Both the position numbers and the translations under genes were made by a program. 59,916 bases of DNA from Kaiparowitsia implicata GSE-PSE-MK54-09C (GTDB lineage: Bacteria > Cyanobacteriota > Cyanobacteriia > Elainellales > Elainellaceae): positions 1-59,916 of the forward strand of contig JAHHHI010000096.1 of NCBI GenBank assembly GCA_019359435.1, in the 5' to 3' direction. Of the stretch, positions 27,109 through 36,749 are shown piece by piece. Numbering within the stretch: the first letter of the stretch is position 1; each line of letters starts with the position of its first letter. The notes beneath the pieces were generated by a model. That model did not search any database and was not told where the DNA came from. It worked only from the letters and a program-made list of their open reading frames with translations.

Positions 27109-27323
27109 AACCTTAGATTCGGTATTCAAGAGAAACAATGACGGAGCGATCGCCCTCGCACCTATGCAGCACTGACCATAGATTCAACGTCACAGCTTGA
27201 GGATATGGAGGGCGATCGCCGTACTCAACACTACACTAAACTGCTGGGTTCCTGGACGATTGATGCACATTCAGCATGATGCAGCATGCTGAGACCCGTT
27301 CAGGAGCCTAGGTCTCAACGACC

Positions 27324-28640
27324 TCAAACCAAGACCTGCTGCCACTCCAGACGATCCAACGTCTTAGCACGCTCCAGTGCGCGCTCAAAGCTGTCGAGCT
27401 TTGGCTCAATGGTCAAAGGCTCTCCAATGTAGCCCTGCACGGCTTCTTGGGTCTTTAGACCATTGCCAGTAATGTAGGCAACCGTGGTTTCATTGGGATC
27501 GATCTTCCCGGCTTCTACCAGCTTCTTTAGCGTGGCGATGGTGGTGCCTCCGGCAGTTTCAGTGAAGATGCCTTCCGTTTCTGCAAGTAGCTTCATGCCG
27601 TCGATGATTTCAGCATCGGTGACGGACTCAATGTTGCCATTTGTTTTATTCGCAATGTCTATGGCGTAGACGCCATCTGCCGGATTGCCGATCGCAATGG
27701 ACTTCGCAATGGTGCTGGGTTTAACGGGAGTAATAAAGTCGCGGCCATCCCGAAACGCTTGAGCAATCGGAGAGCAGCCTTCTGCCTGAGCCCCACTAAA
27801 GCGCACGGCTTTTTCTTCGACGAGGCCAACTTTGATAAATTCTTGGAAGCCTTTGTAGATTTTGGTAAATAGGGAACCCGAAGCCAGCGGTGCCACGATG
27901 TGATCCGGCAGTTTCCATCCCAATTGCTCTGCTACTTCATAGCCCAAGGTCTTGGAACCCTCGGAGTAATAAGGCCGCAGGTTGATGTTTACAAAGCCCC
28001 AACCGTGGGTGTTAGCCACTTCTGAACAGAGCCGATTCACTTGGTCATAGTTGCCATGAACCGCCATCAAGGTGGGGTTGTAGATCAGCGTACCTAGCAC
28101 CTTACCGGCTTCTAGGTCAGAGGGGATGAAGACACAACACTCTAAGCCAGCATGGGCGGCGATCGCTGCAGTTGAATTCGCCAAGTTTCCGGTGCTGGCG
28201 CACGATACGGTCGTGAAGCCCAGTTCCCGAGCGCGCGTTAGCGCCACAGACACGACTCGATCCTTAAAGCTGAGGGTCGGCATATTGACCGCATCATTTT
28301 TAATGTAAAGATGCTTGAGCCCTAGACGACGAGCCAGCCGATTGGCTTTGAGTAGGGGCGTCATTCCAGTGCCAACATCAATGGGATTTTCGCTAGCCAC
28401 AGGCAGAAATGAGCGATAGCGCCAGATAGAATGGGGCCCTGCTTCGATAGACTCGCGCGTTACCATTTTGCTCAGCGCGCTGTAGTCATACATGACTTCT
28501 AAAGGCCCAAAGCAAAGCTCGCAAACATGGGTGGCTTTGGCTTCATATTCGGCACCGCACTCCTTACACTTCAGCCCGGTGAAGGTAGCGGCGGTAGAGC
28601 GAGCGGCGTCACGGGTGGGAGATGGCAGCACTTGAGTCAT
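27324..28640 (-). CDS. thrC: Threonine synthase
   Basis: This 438-residue PLP enzyme converts O-phosphohomoserine to threonine. The N-terminus has a zinc-ribbon-like segment with two Cys pairs (CKEC and CELC, about residues 25-42). The PLP lysine lies in LSFKDRV (about residue 127). The glycine-rich phosphate loop is seen in SGSLF, and the substrate segment CASTGNLANS is present. Length fits the cyanobacterial type. A MoaD-like gene follows 215 bp downstream on the same strand. Confidence 0.92.
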   Translation of the reverse strand: MTQVLPSPTRDAARSTAATFTGLKCKECGAEYEAKATHVCELCFGPLEVMYDYSALSKMVTRESIEAGPHSIWRYRSFLPVASENPIDVGTGMTPLLKANRLARRLGLKHLYIKNDAVNMPTLSFKDRVVSVALTRARELGFTTVSCASTGNLANSTAAIAAHAGLECCVFIPSDLEAGKVLGTLIYNPTLMAVHGNYDQVNRLCSEVANTHGWGFVNINLRPYYSEGSKTLGYEVAEQLGWKLPDHIVAPLASGSLFTKIYKGFQEFIKVGLVEEKAVRFSGAQAEGCSPIAQAFRDGRDFITPVKPSTIAKSIAIGNPADGVYAIDIANKTNGNIESVTDAEIIDGMKLLAETEGIFTETAGGTTIATLKKLVEAGKIDPNETTVAYITGNGLKTQEAVQGYIGEPLTIEPKLDSFERALERAKTLDRLEWQQVLV

Positions 28641-28993
28641 GGTGAAACAAATCTATAGAAGGTGTACTTAACAAGGATGTGAAACCTAGCGGGATCAATC
28701 TGCTCAACCAAAACAGCTAGATCAGCGCAGTAGCAAGGATTTAGCGAAACGTTTCAACTAAGTGAGCCGATAGTAGCACGGGCTACGAAACACCGTCAAA
28801 CATACCCGATAATTTTAGTCGGGATTAAAAATCTAAGCCCATTTCTATCTTCAACTTGAGTTCGGGATAAGCTCAAACCCTCAATGTGCCGTGCGCGACG
28901 CGCGGTGCCCCAAAACCCTATTGACTCGAAAGGAACAGGGCCTCCTATTTTTGTCATGTTCTCTCGCGGCACTACAAGCAGAGTGGTGAATAG
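28641..28993. other. Gap upstream of thrC
   Basis: No gene was found. At 28886-28916 lies a degenerate copy of the palindrome family seen at 2761-2839: its right half GCGCGGTGCCCCAAAAC matches GCGCAGTACCCCAAAAC at 15 of 17 positions. Confidence 0.4.
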
Positions 28994-29040
28994 CAAAACG
29001 ACCCGAGATAGGCGGCAGTCGCGCATCTCGGGTCGTTTTG
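28994..29040 (-). terminator. Intrinsic terminator downstream of exbD
   Basis: CAAAACGACCCGAGAT (28994-29009) pairs perfectly over 16 bp with ATCTCGGGTCGTTTTG (29025-29040), with a 15-base loop. The stem ends in an A/T tract on both strands. It lies 49 bp after the exbD stop. Confidence 0.85.
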
Positions 29041-29088
29041 TTAAAGCGATGAAGGTGAGTAATGGGAATGGTGAAGGAGCGATCGCCC

Positions 29089-29667
29089 TTAGGGAGCAAG
29101 CGGTTCAGCCTCACCAGGTAGCTCGGGACTAATCTGGGGAGAGGTGGGTTCGTCTGGAAAGGTCTCGAAATCCGGCAATGACTCAGCATCGGGTAGCAGG
29201 AAATCGTCAGGCGTTGGAGCCGTAGGGTCAATTGATGGAGCTGGAATTGCCTGTACGCCACCCGGTTCAGGTAGGGTGGCGAGTGCCACGCGCTCGCCAC
29301 CAACAGAACGCAAAATATCTAGCACCCGCACCACGTCGTTGTAGCTCGAAAGCCGAGACGCATAAAGCACCATTACTCCATTGGGGTTGATCTCCTGAAA
29401 GTTGACCAACTCTTGCCGCAGTTCTTCTTCGAGAATTGGCTCTTTTTCTACAAAAATTTGCCCAATAGGGTCAACGCTGACAATCAGCATCTCCCGCATT
29501 TGCGTAATACCCGTCGAGGCTCTGGGCAAATCTACATTAATGCCTGACTGGCGCGTGAGCGTCACTGCCGCCAAGATAAAGAACGTGAGAATGCAAAACA
29601 CCACATCGATGAGGGGAACTAGCTCGATGCGAGCCTCTTCTCCGGGAATGCCAAGTTTGATTTTCAT
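29089..29667 (-). CDS. exbD: ExbD/TolR family biopolymer transport protein
   Basis: This 192-residue protein has one transmembrane helix containing the essential proton-path Asp21 (PLIDVVFCILTFFILAAV) and a periplasmic domain to about residue 130. It works with ExbB to couple the proton gradient to an outer-membrane or envelope function. The last 60 residues are a Pro/Asp/Glu-rich tail not usual for ExbD. I chose the ATG at 29667 over a TTG three codons earlier. It lies 200 bp downstream of exbB on the same strand. No TonB or receptor gene is in the window. Confidence 0.9.
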   Translation of the reverse strand: MKIKLGIPGEEARIELVPLIDVVFCILTFFILAAVTLTRQSGINVDLPRASTGITQMREMLIVSVDPIGQIFVEKEPILEEELRQELVNFQEINPNGVMVLYASRLSSYNDVVRVLDILRSVGGERVALATLPEPGGVQAIPAPSIDPTAPTPDDFLLPDAESLPDFETFPDEPTSPQISPELPGEAEPLAP

Positions 29668-29868
29668 CGCAATCAACGGTTAAGTGAGGGGGCGGGGAAT
29701 AGCTGTAGTAGAACTGCCGGGTGTCGCTCAGCCTTGTTTGAATCGCTTGATCTAGGCTGAGCTTGACCGTTTTGCAAGCCAAGGCTTGCTCATGGGCTTG
29801 ATGCCGTTGGCTTGACTTCGGTGACTCAATGGCTGCTGTTGCTATTGGAGATCTGCTACTGGGGCCTG

Positions 29869-30585
29869 CTACTGGGGGTCAGGCACTGGGGGCGGGGCAT
29901 CTGTCGCAACATCGGATGCGGGGAGCATGCCGGGTTTGAAGTTGTTGCCGAGAGGGCGCTTGCCGATCGCCCAGTCACTGCGATAGAGCAGTTCCAAGTC
30001 GTTGCCCGACCGCTGAAATAGTTTGACTTGGCCTGCGAGCAATCCTTGAAATGTGCGATAAAAAGCCAAGCTGATAATGGCTACGATGAGCCCAGTGGCG
30101 GTTGAAATAAGCGCTTCAGAAATGCCTAGGGTGACTTCTCCGGTGGCGCTGGTGCCAATGTCGCCTAACCGGATGGAGCTGAGGGAGCCAATCAGACCCA
30201 GCACGGTGCCCAGAAGACCCAAAAGAGGGGCGATCGCAATCGTAGCTTCCAGAATTTTGTCGCCTCGGCGCATAGAGGCTAGCTCTTCTTCTGCAGAGGC
30301 TTCTAGCGCCAGCTTAAATACCTCAGGATCGGGGCTCTGAAGCTCAAGCGCAGAGTTAAGAAATCGGCCAATGGGTTGATCGGTCGCGCGACTGGCAATG
30401 TCTGCGGCGGCCACCCATTCTCGTCGGGCTGCCTCAATCACTCGACCGGAGATCTCGCGCTCACGGGTCAGAATTTTTGACCAGAACCAAACCCGTTCAA
30501 TAATCACGCTTAGAGACATGAACGATAGCAGCAGCAATGGATACATTGCGATGCCGCCCCTCGCAAATATGTCGGAAATGTTCAC
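29869..30585 (-). CDS. exbB: MotA/TolQ/ExbB family proton channel protein
   Basis: This 238-residue membrane protein has three hydrophobic helices: residues 12-32, about 115-140 (IAPLLGLLGTVLGLIGSL) and about 155-180 (ALISTATGLIVAIISLAFY). The conserved APLLGLLGTV motif marks the ExbB/TolQ family. It forms the pentameric channel around the ExbD helix. The ExbD gene follows on the same strand, so the pair is probably one operon. The C-terminal end is Pro-rich. Confidence 0.92.
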   Translation of the reverse strand: MNISDIFARGGIAMYPLLLLSFMSLSVIIERVWFWSKILTREREISGRVIEAARREWVAAADIASRATDQPIGRFLNSALELQSPDPEVFKLALEASAEEELASMRRGDKILEATIAIAPLLGLLGTVLGLIGSLSSIRLGDIGTSATGEVTLGISEALISTATGLIVAIISLAFYRTFQGLLAGQVKLFQRSGNDLELLYRSDWAIGKRPLGNNFKPGMLPASDVATDAPPPVPDPQ

Positions 30586-30650
30586 AGCGTAGAGTTCCTC
30601 CGTACCTTATCCCTTATCGAAGCCTGGCTGATCGCGTATCGGTGTTGATG

Positions 30651-30710
30651 GATGACTGTAATGATGAAAATGATGAAATAGATGACTGTAATGATGAATA
30701 TGATGACGAG
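30651..30710. repeat. Two tandem copies of a 30-bp unit
   Basis: Both copies start GATGACTGTAATGATGA and continue with an ATGATGA-rich second half; they differ at only a few positions at their ends. Likely a slippage product upstream of exbB. Two copies without spacers exclude a CRISPR array. Confidence 0.7.
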
Positions 30711-31034
30711 ACAATAGTGCTGATGCAGATCTGGTTTGGCATGCATCGGCATTTTTAGCGGGTTTCCCTGCAATTAGTCACTCCATCATCCATACAGCAT
30801 CCATACAGCATGATTTGGCTACCGCCCAAGACAAAACCCCAAGAAATCTGTGAGCTTGTTCAGGCAACAGAGCTTCTTTTTGCCAGCTTTTTGAAACCCC
30901 TTAGATCGTTAAAGAAAAAAAGAAAATTGACGTTAGACACAAAACAACTCAATTTTAGAGAGTAACTACCCAATTGATGCAGATTTCTCTAAAGTTTTAT
31001 CAAGCTAGTGTGACCCAGCTATCAAGGTTTCATC

Positions 31035-31066
31035 CTAGCTAGCAATTCTACAAATGTGCTAGCTAG
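31035..31066. repeat. CTAGCTAG inverted repeat
   Basis: CTAGCTAGCA (31035-31044) is the exact inverse of TGCTAGCTAG (31057-31066), with a 12-base loop. There is no T tract, so termination is doubtful. It may be a protein-binding site or a small structural repeat. Confidence 0.5.
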
Positions 31067-31227
31067 CCTGTAAGGATTACGGATAGTTAGACCGCTGGCG
31101 CGCACTTGTGCGTATACACAACATCAATACTCAATACTCACCCGTGCTGACATCCTCAACCCTTTGAATCAGCAGGCCTGTCGGTTCTGCTGTGGGGCGC
31201 TGACACCTGCGGGGGACGTGACCCAGC

Positions 31228-31509
31228 CTACTCCTCGTCTTGCTTGAGTTTGGGGCGAGTCCCAGGCACTGTGAATGCTTGAAACAGTGTTGGGCTGGTG
31301 ATGCCAGATGATTGAGATGTAGGTTTGTTGAGAGCGCTGCTGGTGGGCAACTGGGCCACGCCGTGAACCAATAGCGTGAGCACGCAGGAGCACACAGCTA
31401 GGGACACAAGGTCTAGGTTGCGGGGGGATAGGGCGTCTGCTCGGAGGGCGATCGCCCGAGATTGAGTAGGGCAAGGCAACGGTCTGGCGGTACGACGGCG
31501 GTAGTTCAT
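31228..31509 (-). CDS. Small single-span membrane protein, hypothetical
   Basis: This 93-residue frame has an Arg-rich start, one clear hydrophobic helix (LDLVSLAVCSCVLTLLVHG, about residues 32-50) and a polar tail. I do not recognise a family. It is divergent from the gene at 31691. A basic segment before one helix with a polar C-terminus is a believable small membrane protein, but there is no clear ribosome binding site, and the frame includes a HIP1 site that can make open frames by chance. Confidence 0.45.
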   Translation of the reverse strand: MNYRRRTARPLPCPTQSRAIALRADALSPRNLDLVSLAVCSCVLTLLVHGVAQLPTSSALNKPTSQSSGITSPTLFQAFTVPGTRPKLKQDEE

Positions 31510-31690
31510 AGCTGCGACACAAGTGTTCTTAGATTCTTGGATTCGGTTGCGAAGGATGCTTCGAAGTTATTCCTTAGGCTTAGACTACCCATTCCGCTAA
31601 TTTGTTCGCGCGGGACGACCGAATTGGCGGAATGGATGGCCGAGGTTGCGAGTACTACTATAGCGAGTTGTGATCGCTCTCAACATCCCA

Positions 31691-32776
31691 ATGGCTAAAT
31701 ACCGACGGTTAAGCACGTTTCTTTCTTCAATCAGGCATCCAAACCCTCAACCAAACACCCAACCAATCAGGCCGCTGACGTTAGCCGGGGTGGCGCTACT
31801 CGTGTATGCGGCACTGCGTGTGCTGTTTGATGGGTTGGCGTGGCGCTATCCCATTGAGCTGCTGTCGCACTTTCAATTGCAATATTTTCAGATCAGTGGA
31901 GCATTAAGTCTGGGGTTGGGGTTGGAGTTGGTTCGACGGCGGTGGCGGCGCGATCGCTCGGTGTGGCTGCTGTGGGTGGCCTGTTTAGTCGTGGTGCTGT
32001 GGAGTGGGGCTCAACTGCTGCCGTATCAAGCTGTGGGCGATCGCCCCAGCCTCGCAACGTTTTCTTCTACACCGAATGCCTCCACGCTGCGGGTAATGGT
32101 GGCTAATGTGACCTATGACAACCCCGAGCGGCAGCTAGTGGCTCAGGTGGTGCAGCAAGAAGATCCAGACTTGGTGCTGTTTGTTGAAGTTGATCAGGGG
32201 TGGGTTGCAGATTTAACGGCGGCGCTGGGCGATCGCCTGCCCTATCAATTCCAAAGCCCTGGCAGCGACCTAGCGATGTTCTCGAAGCAGCCCCTCACAG
32301 ACCCAAGCGGCGACACCCTCGGCAGCCGAGACACGAGCCTGTTCGCCACGATTCAGTTTGCAGGCACTCCCATCCACGTTATTGGCGTTCACCCCCCACT
32401 GCCCATTTATCCCCGTCTGTTCCAGCGGCGCAATCTTAAGCTAGAGGGACTTCACACCGCCATTCTGCAAACCCCAGATCCCCTGATGGTGATTGGCGAC
32501 TTAAATGTCACCCCGTGGTCGCCTTACTTTAAGCGATTGCACCGGGGTACGCACTTGCAGGATGCGCGGCGTGGGGTTGGTGTGCTGCCCACCTATCCCA
32601 GCCCAACGGCCTATGGCGGCTGGATTACCCAAGTGGGGCACTTAGTCCAAATTCCGATCGACCACTGTTTGGTGAGCCCAGAACTGCAGGTACGCCAAAT
32701 CTATACCGTCAGCGGCATGAATTCTGATCACAAATCGTTGGTGTGCGATCTGATATATGTCGCCCTTGCCCCGTGA
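31691..32776 (+). CDS. Membrane-linked endonuclease/exonuclease/phosphatase family protein
   Basis: This 361-residue protein has three hydrophobic segments in the first 120 residues (about 28-45, 60-80, 95-115). A DNase I-like catalytic domain follows: MVANVTYDN, LVLFVEVD, VIGVHPPLP, VIGDLNVTPWS and the final MNSDHKSLV with the catalytic His. Such membrane-tethered proteins occur in many cyanobacteria. The substrate may be phospholipid, nucleic acid or phosphoester. I chose the ATG at 31691 rather than the GTG at 31670. Orientation is divergent from the small membrane frame before it. Confidence 0.85.
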   Translation: MAKYRRLSTFLSSIRHPNPQPNTQPIRPLTLAGVALLVYAALRVLFDGLAWRYPIELLSHFQLQYFQISGALSLGLGLELVRRRWRRDRSVWLLWVACLVVVLWSGAQLLPYQAVGDRPSLATFSSTPNASTLRVMVANVTYDNPERQLVAQVVQQEDPDLVLFVEVDQGWVADLTAALGDRLPYQFQSPGSDLAMFSKQPLTDPSGDTLGSRDTSLFATIQFAGTPIHVIGVHPPLPIYPRLFQRRNLKLEGLHTAILQTPDPLMVIGDLNVTPWSPYFKRLHRGTHLQDARRGVGVLPTYPSPTAYGGWITQVGHLVQIPIDHCLVSPELQVRQIYTVSGMNSDHKSLVCDLIYVALAP

Positions 32777-33024
32777 TGGTGAAATGACAGTGGAATCAGG
32801 ATTTTCGTTAATCTGCAACACGCGTATTCCAACATTCTCAACCATTCTCAACGTTGCTAAACCGATGCTCCAAGGATGCTCCAAGGATGGCAGTTTTTCA
32901 TTATGTAGCGGTAAACTGCTCCCTTTGGAGTTTTAGTACAAGCTATTGATTACAAGCTGTGAGTCAACGTCAGCTCGGCAACTGTCTAAACCCGTGTTGA
33001 CCGCATCGTGGTCAGCATGGATTA

Positions 33025-33063
33025 GCGTGGTTTCAGCCCTGCAGCGCGGGGTTGAAACCACGC
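33025..33063. terminator. Hairpin between the EEP and FAD oxidoreductase genes
   Basis: GCGTGGTTTCA (33025-33035) pairs with TGAAACCACGC (33053-33063), and the stem continues inward with one mismatch. GTTTCAGCCC and the GCGC core resemble the second hairpin at 9548-9582. Probably a terminator for the gene ending at 32776. The rest of the 336-bp gap holds nothing that I recognise. Confidence 0.55.
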
Positions 33064-33112
33064 TCTCGGGCTCATGGATGAGTTAAGAAAATTTCTATAA
33101 AGGCAACCCCCC

Positions 33113-34468
33113 ATGCCCTCGCTCTATAACGCCAGAGTTTATGATCGCACGCTTGCAGTTGGCAGCTTTTGGGAAACGACGCTGCCGCCGTTAGCTCTAG
33201 AAATAGTGCCGCCCCTTCTGCAGGATGAAACTTGCGAGGTGGCGATTATCGGCGGCGGCATTACGGGATTGTCGGCGGCGTTGCAGTTGGCTGCCGAAGG
33301 GCAGCAGCAGGTGCGGGTGCTAGAGGCGGGGTTGCCCGCCTGGGGCGCGTCGGGGCGCAATGGAGGATTTGCCTGTATTGGATCGACCTGGATGCCCCAT
33401 AAAGCGCTCATGCACAAGTTTGGGTTAGAAGAGACGCGACGCTTTTATCAGAACCAACGGCAGGGGGTGAACCTGGTGCGGCAGGTCGCAGACGCAGAAG
33501 ACTTGGCGATCGACGCCCAGGGGGATGGAGAAATTGCGGTGGCGCATCATCCCTCGCGCTGGCGATCGCTCCAATCGGCTCAAGACTTTTATACCCAGGT
33601 GGCTGAGTATCCCTGTCAACTCTGGTCAACTGAAGAAATGTCGGAACAGGCCTACCGCAGCCCCCAAGCGCACGGGGCGCTGTGGGTGGGGGTGGGGTTT
33701 GGGCTAAACCCGATGAAGTATACCCGAGGAGTGTTGCAGGCCGTGCAGCGGCGGGGTGTGGCGGTGCATGGTCAATCTCCCGTTACCGCGTGGGAAAAAC
33801 AGGGGGCGTGGCATCTGCTGCATACTCCCGGCGGGGTGCTGCGGGCGCAGCGGGTGATTGTGGCCACCAATGGCTATACGCCAGAACATCTGCGCCCAGA
33901 CTGGCAGGGGACGCTGTTGCCAGTGCTGTCAGCCATTGTCACCACCCGACCGCTAACGGCAGCAGAACTGGCCGCCCAGGGCTGGCACACCGAAACGCCT
34001 CTGTTTGATACGCGGACGCTGCTGCACTATTTTCGACGGCTGGCGGATGGCCGACTGCTGTTTGGTGGCCGGGGAGGATTAGTAGGATCTGCGGCAGAGA
34101 GCGATCGCCGTCGTCAGGCTCTCATTCACGAACTCGGGCAGATGTTTCCGGCGTGGCGATCGGTAGAGATTACCCACTTTTGGACGGGTTTGGTGTGTGG
34201 CTCGACTCAGCTCACACCCCATGTGGGCAGGCTGCCGGGGGATGACACGGTGGTGCAGGCGATCGCCTTTCATGGCAATGGGGTGGCCGCAGGCACCTGG
34301 AGCGGACGCACCGCAGCCCAACTCACCACAGGCACGCTTACGCCGCAAGACTACTCTGCGGTATATCAACAGCCGCTGAAATCTGCACTCTTGCCAGGGC
34401 TGCGGCGGTGGTATTTGCGCAGCGCTTACGCGGTTGCCCAGGTTGCGGATGCACTCCCCAGCCGCTAG
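33113..34468 (+). CDS. FAD-dependent oxidoreductase, DAO family (PuuB-like)
   Basis: This 451-residue flavoprotein has a dinucleotide-binding motif VAIIGGGITGLSAALQLA (about residues 43-60), then LEAGLPAWGASGRNGGF, typical of the gamma-glutamylputrescine oxidase and glycine oxidase group (DAO fold). The late HGNGVAAGTWSGR is the FAD-contact end motif. Family members oxidise secondary or primary amines, making aldehyde or imine, ammonia and peroxide. The substrate is unknown. No polyamine genes adjoin it, so the PuuB likeness describes the family only. Confidence 0.87.
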   Translation: MPSLYNARVYDRTLAVGSFWETTLPPLALEIVPPLLQDETCEVAIIGGGITGLSAALQLAAEGQQQVRVLEAGLPAWGASGRNGGFACIGSTWMPHKALMHKFGLEETRRFYQNQRQGVNLVRQVADAEDLAIDAQGDGEIAVAHHPSRWRSLQSAQDFYTQVAEYPCQLWSTEEMSEQAYRSPQAHGALWVGVGFGLNPMKYTRGVLQAVQRRGVAVHGQSPVTAWEKQGAWHLLHTPGGVLRAQRVIVATNGYTPEHLRPDWQGTLLPVLSAIVTTRPLTAAELAAQGWHTETPLFDTRTLLHYFRRLADGRLLFGGRGGLVGSAAESDRRRQALIHELGQMFPAWRSVEITHFWTGLVCGSTQLTPHVGRLPGDDTVVQAIAFHGNGVAAGTWSGRTAAQLTTGTLTPQDYSAVYQQPLKSALLPGLRRWYLRSAYAVAQVADALPSR

Positions 34469-34714
34469 CACAATTGCAGGTCAAATTCTGTCAGGTAGGT
34501 TCCCCTTACACAACATTTTCGTTAGCATCATTCAGGCAGGTGGCCCGGCCGTGGCGATCCCCATCAGCGGCCATCCGCATAAAACTCTGATAGCAGCAGG
34601 GTTTAGGGCAATGGGTAGGCGATCGCCCTGCCACCGAGATGCGGTGAGACGGGGTCAAAAAGACGGGATCGACTGCAATTCGGCAGGGAGCCACAGTAGG
34701 AGAAAGGACACAGC

Positions 34715-36655
34715 ATGAATCTACAGTTCCTGAATCGGCGCATTCGGCAGGCTATGCGGTGGGGGGCGATCGCCCTCGTTCTGGCGCTGCTCTTAGCTCC
34801 AGGTACAGCAGGCACAGCAGGCACAGCAGGACTCATACAGCTGCCCTCGCTGCCCTCGCCGTCCGTTCAGCCAGCTCCCGATCGCCGCCCAAGCGGTGTG
34901 GAGCAGGTTGGCGATTTTGACATCATGCTGGTGCATTTCGATGGGGTTAACCTGTTTCGAGTTACCCAGCCAGCACCCCGCTCTGACGCACCCCTCAGCG
35001 AGCAATTTTTGGTAGAAAATCGGGTTACACAGATTCAAAATAATCTCGAAGCCGTGGTGACGCTGATCCCCACTGATGATGAGTCTGCGAGTGTGCAGTA
35101 CCGAACTCGGTTTGACCCCGAGACGCTGCAAGTGGCGATCGCCCAGCTCAATAACGATACGGTATTGCTCGCGCGCGATGTGCCCAACGTGCAGACGCAA
35201 CAGTTGCTGACAGTGACCGAGCTTGATGCGGAGTACCACAACACCAGCGTTGAAGAACTAGCCGAGCGCTGGCGTCAGCGGTTAGAAGAACAATTACAAA
35301 TAGCGGCGCGCGATCGCCAGCCCGAGGCGCTAGCGCGATCCCTAGGGCAAGCCATAAAAATTGTGCTGATTATGCTGCTGCTCAGCGCTGGCTTAATCGT
35401 CATCAAAAATCTGCTGAATCGCCGCCACCGCGCGCTACAGGCGCAGCGCGCTGAAGCTCGGGTAGACTCTGGACTAGGTCGCTCCCATGTGGAGACCCCT
35501 GCGGCCCATCGCTCCCATGAGTCTTGGCTCCCGTCCTTGTTGGTGCCCTATCTCAACGTGGAGCGGCGGATCAGCATCAACGCTTTTCTGCGCTGGTTTA
35601 CCTTTTGGGGGCTGGTGTTTGTCTGGCTCGGGGGCATCCGGCAAGTACTGAATCTGTTTCCCTGGGGGCGATCGATCTCGCGCGCGTTTTGGGTGACGCC
35701 CATCAGTATCTTGGTGATTTGGTTTGTGGTGGGCTTGCTGAATCGCCTGGGTGATATTGCCATCAATCGCTTTGCCCGCGCGTGGGAAGAAAACGAGTTT
35801 TTCCCTTTTGAGGGCGATACGATTCAGCGGCGCTACCTTCGCATTTCCACTATTTCTCAGGCGCTCAAGGGGCTAAAAACCTTTATGATTTTTGCCCTGG
35901 GGCTAGCCTGGGTGCTGAGCATTGTCGGCGTGCCGATTGAATCGGTGTTGACCTTGGGTGCCCTGCTCGCCTTTGCGTTTTCCCTTGCGTCTCAAAACCT
36001 GATCAGAGATTTGGTGAATGGATTTTTGATCTTAGTCGAAGACCAATACGGCATTGGCGACATCATCGAAGTCGATGGTTTGGCGGGGCTCGTGGAAAAC
36101 ATGAACCTGCGGATCACCCAGTTGCGAAATTCAGAAGGGCGACTCATCACAATTCCCAATAGCAGCATCACTCAGGTGCAAAACCTAACGCGGGTTTGGT
36201 CACGGGTTGATTTAACGGTCACTATTGACTACGATGCCGATGTTCAATTGGCAATGCGGGTGCTCAATACTATTTCAGAGGAAATGTATAGCGAACCCGA
36301 GTGGCAGCAGCTCATGGTCAAGCCGCCTCAAGTGTTGGGCATTGACGAAGTAACCCACGCTGGGCTGCTGATTCGCATTTGGCTTGAGACGCATCCTTTG
36401 CAGCAGTTCACGGTGGGGCGAGAGTTTCGCTATCGAATGCGGCTAGCGCTTGAGGAAAACGGCATTGGCATCGGCATGCCGCAGCAGCAGTTGCGCTATG
36501 GCGATCGCCTTCCCCCCGATATCCTTGCCACCAGCCCCGCCGACAACGGCACGCCTCACGACGGCACCCCCCACGACGGCAATCTCCACGACGGCAACGG
36601 GGCCCCATCGTCCTCTGGCGAAATTCCGCCTTCGGCTCCTGCTGAGGTGAAATAA
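34715..36655 (+). CDS. Large MscS-family mechanosensitive ion channel
   Basis: This 646-residue protein has a signal peptide (AIALVLALLLAPG, about residues 13-25), then a periplasmic domain to about residue 205. Several transmembrane segments follow (about 210-230, 290-310, 325-345, 385-425). The MscS pore and beta domain carries LGALLAFAFSLASQNLIRDL and YGIGDIIEVDGLAG. It opens under membrane tension to release solutes. AGGAGAAAGGA precedes the ATG. Two internal repeats stand out: three copies of a 9-bp unit coding Gly-Thr-Ala at 34802-34828, and HDG repeats near the C-terminus. Length is about twice E. coli MscS. Confidence 0.92.
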   Translation: MNLQFLNRRIRQAMRWGAIALVLALLLAPGTAGTAGTAGLIQLPSLPSPSVQPAPDRRPSGVEQVGDFDIMLVHFDGVNLFRVTQPAPRSDAPLSEQFLVENRVTQIQNNLEAVVTLIPTDDESASVQYRTRFDPETLQVAIAQLNNDTVLLARDVPNVQTQQLLTVTELDAEYHNTSVEELAERWRQRLEEQLQIAARDRQPEALARSLGQAIKIVLIMLLLSAGLIVIKNLLNRRHRALQAQRAEARVDSGLGRSHVETPAAHRSHESWLPSLLVPYLNVERRISINAFLRWFTFWGLVFVWLGGIRQVLNLFPWGRSISRAFWVTPISILVIWFVVGLLNRLGDIAINRFARAWEENEFFPFEGDTIQRRYLRISTISQALKGLKTFMIFALGLAWVLSIVGVPIESVLTLGALLAFAFSLASQNLIRDLVNGFLILVEDQYGIGDIIEVDGLAGLVENMNLRITQLRNSEGRLITIPNSSITQVQNLTRVWSRVDLTVTIDYDADVQLAMRVLNTISEEMYSEPEWQQLMVKPPQVLGIDEVTHAGLLIRIWLETHPLQQFTVGREFRYRMRLALEENGIGIGMPQQQLRYGDRLPPDILATSPADNGTPHDGTPHDGNLHDGNGAPSSSGEIPPSAPAEVK

Positions 36656-36749
36656 GTAGAACTACAGGCAGTGCTGCCAACTGGGCCGATGACGCAGGTA
36701 TTGCATCAATGCCAGTTCGAGCTGAGAGGGGTGTGGGCCTGTCGTGACC

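Larger units (their letters stand above)
30586..31227. other. Long AT-rich gap with simple repeats
   Basis: No supported gene was found. It holds a 30-base unit repeated twice (30651-30680 and 30681-30710, starting GATGACTGTAATGATGA). A short frame on the minus strand (30582-30773) is only the antisense of this repeat. There is also a CTAGCTAG-based hairpin at 31035-31066. Confidence 0.45.

Noticed and set aside
30651-30710. Direct repeats as a CRISPR fragment
   Set aside because: Only two adjacent units, no spacers and low complexity; no cas genes.
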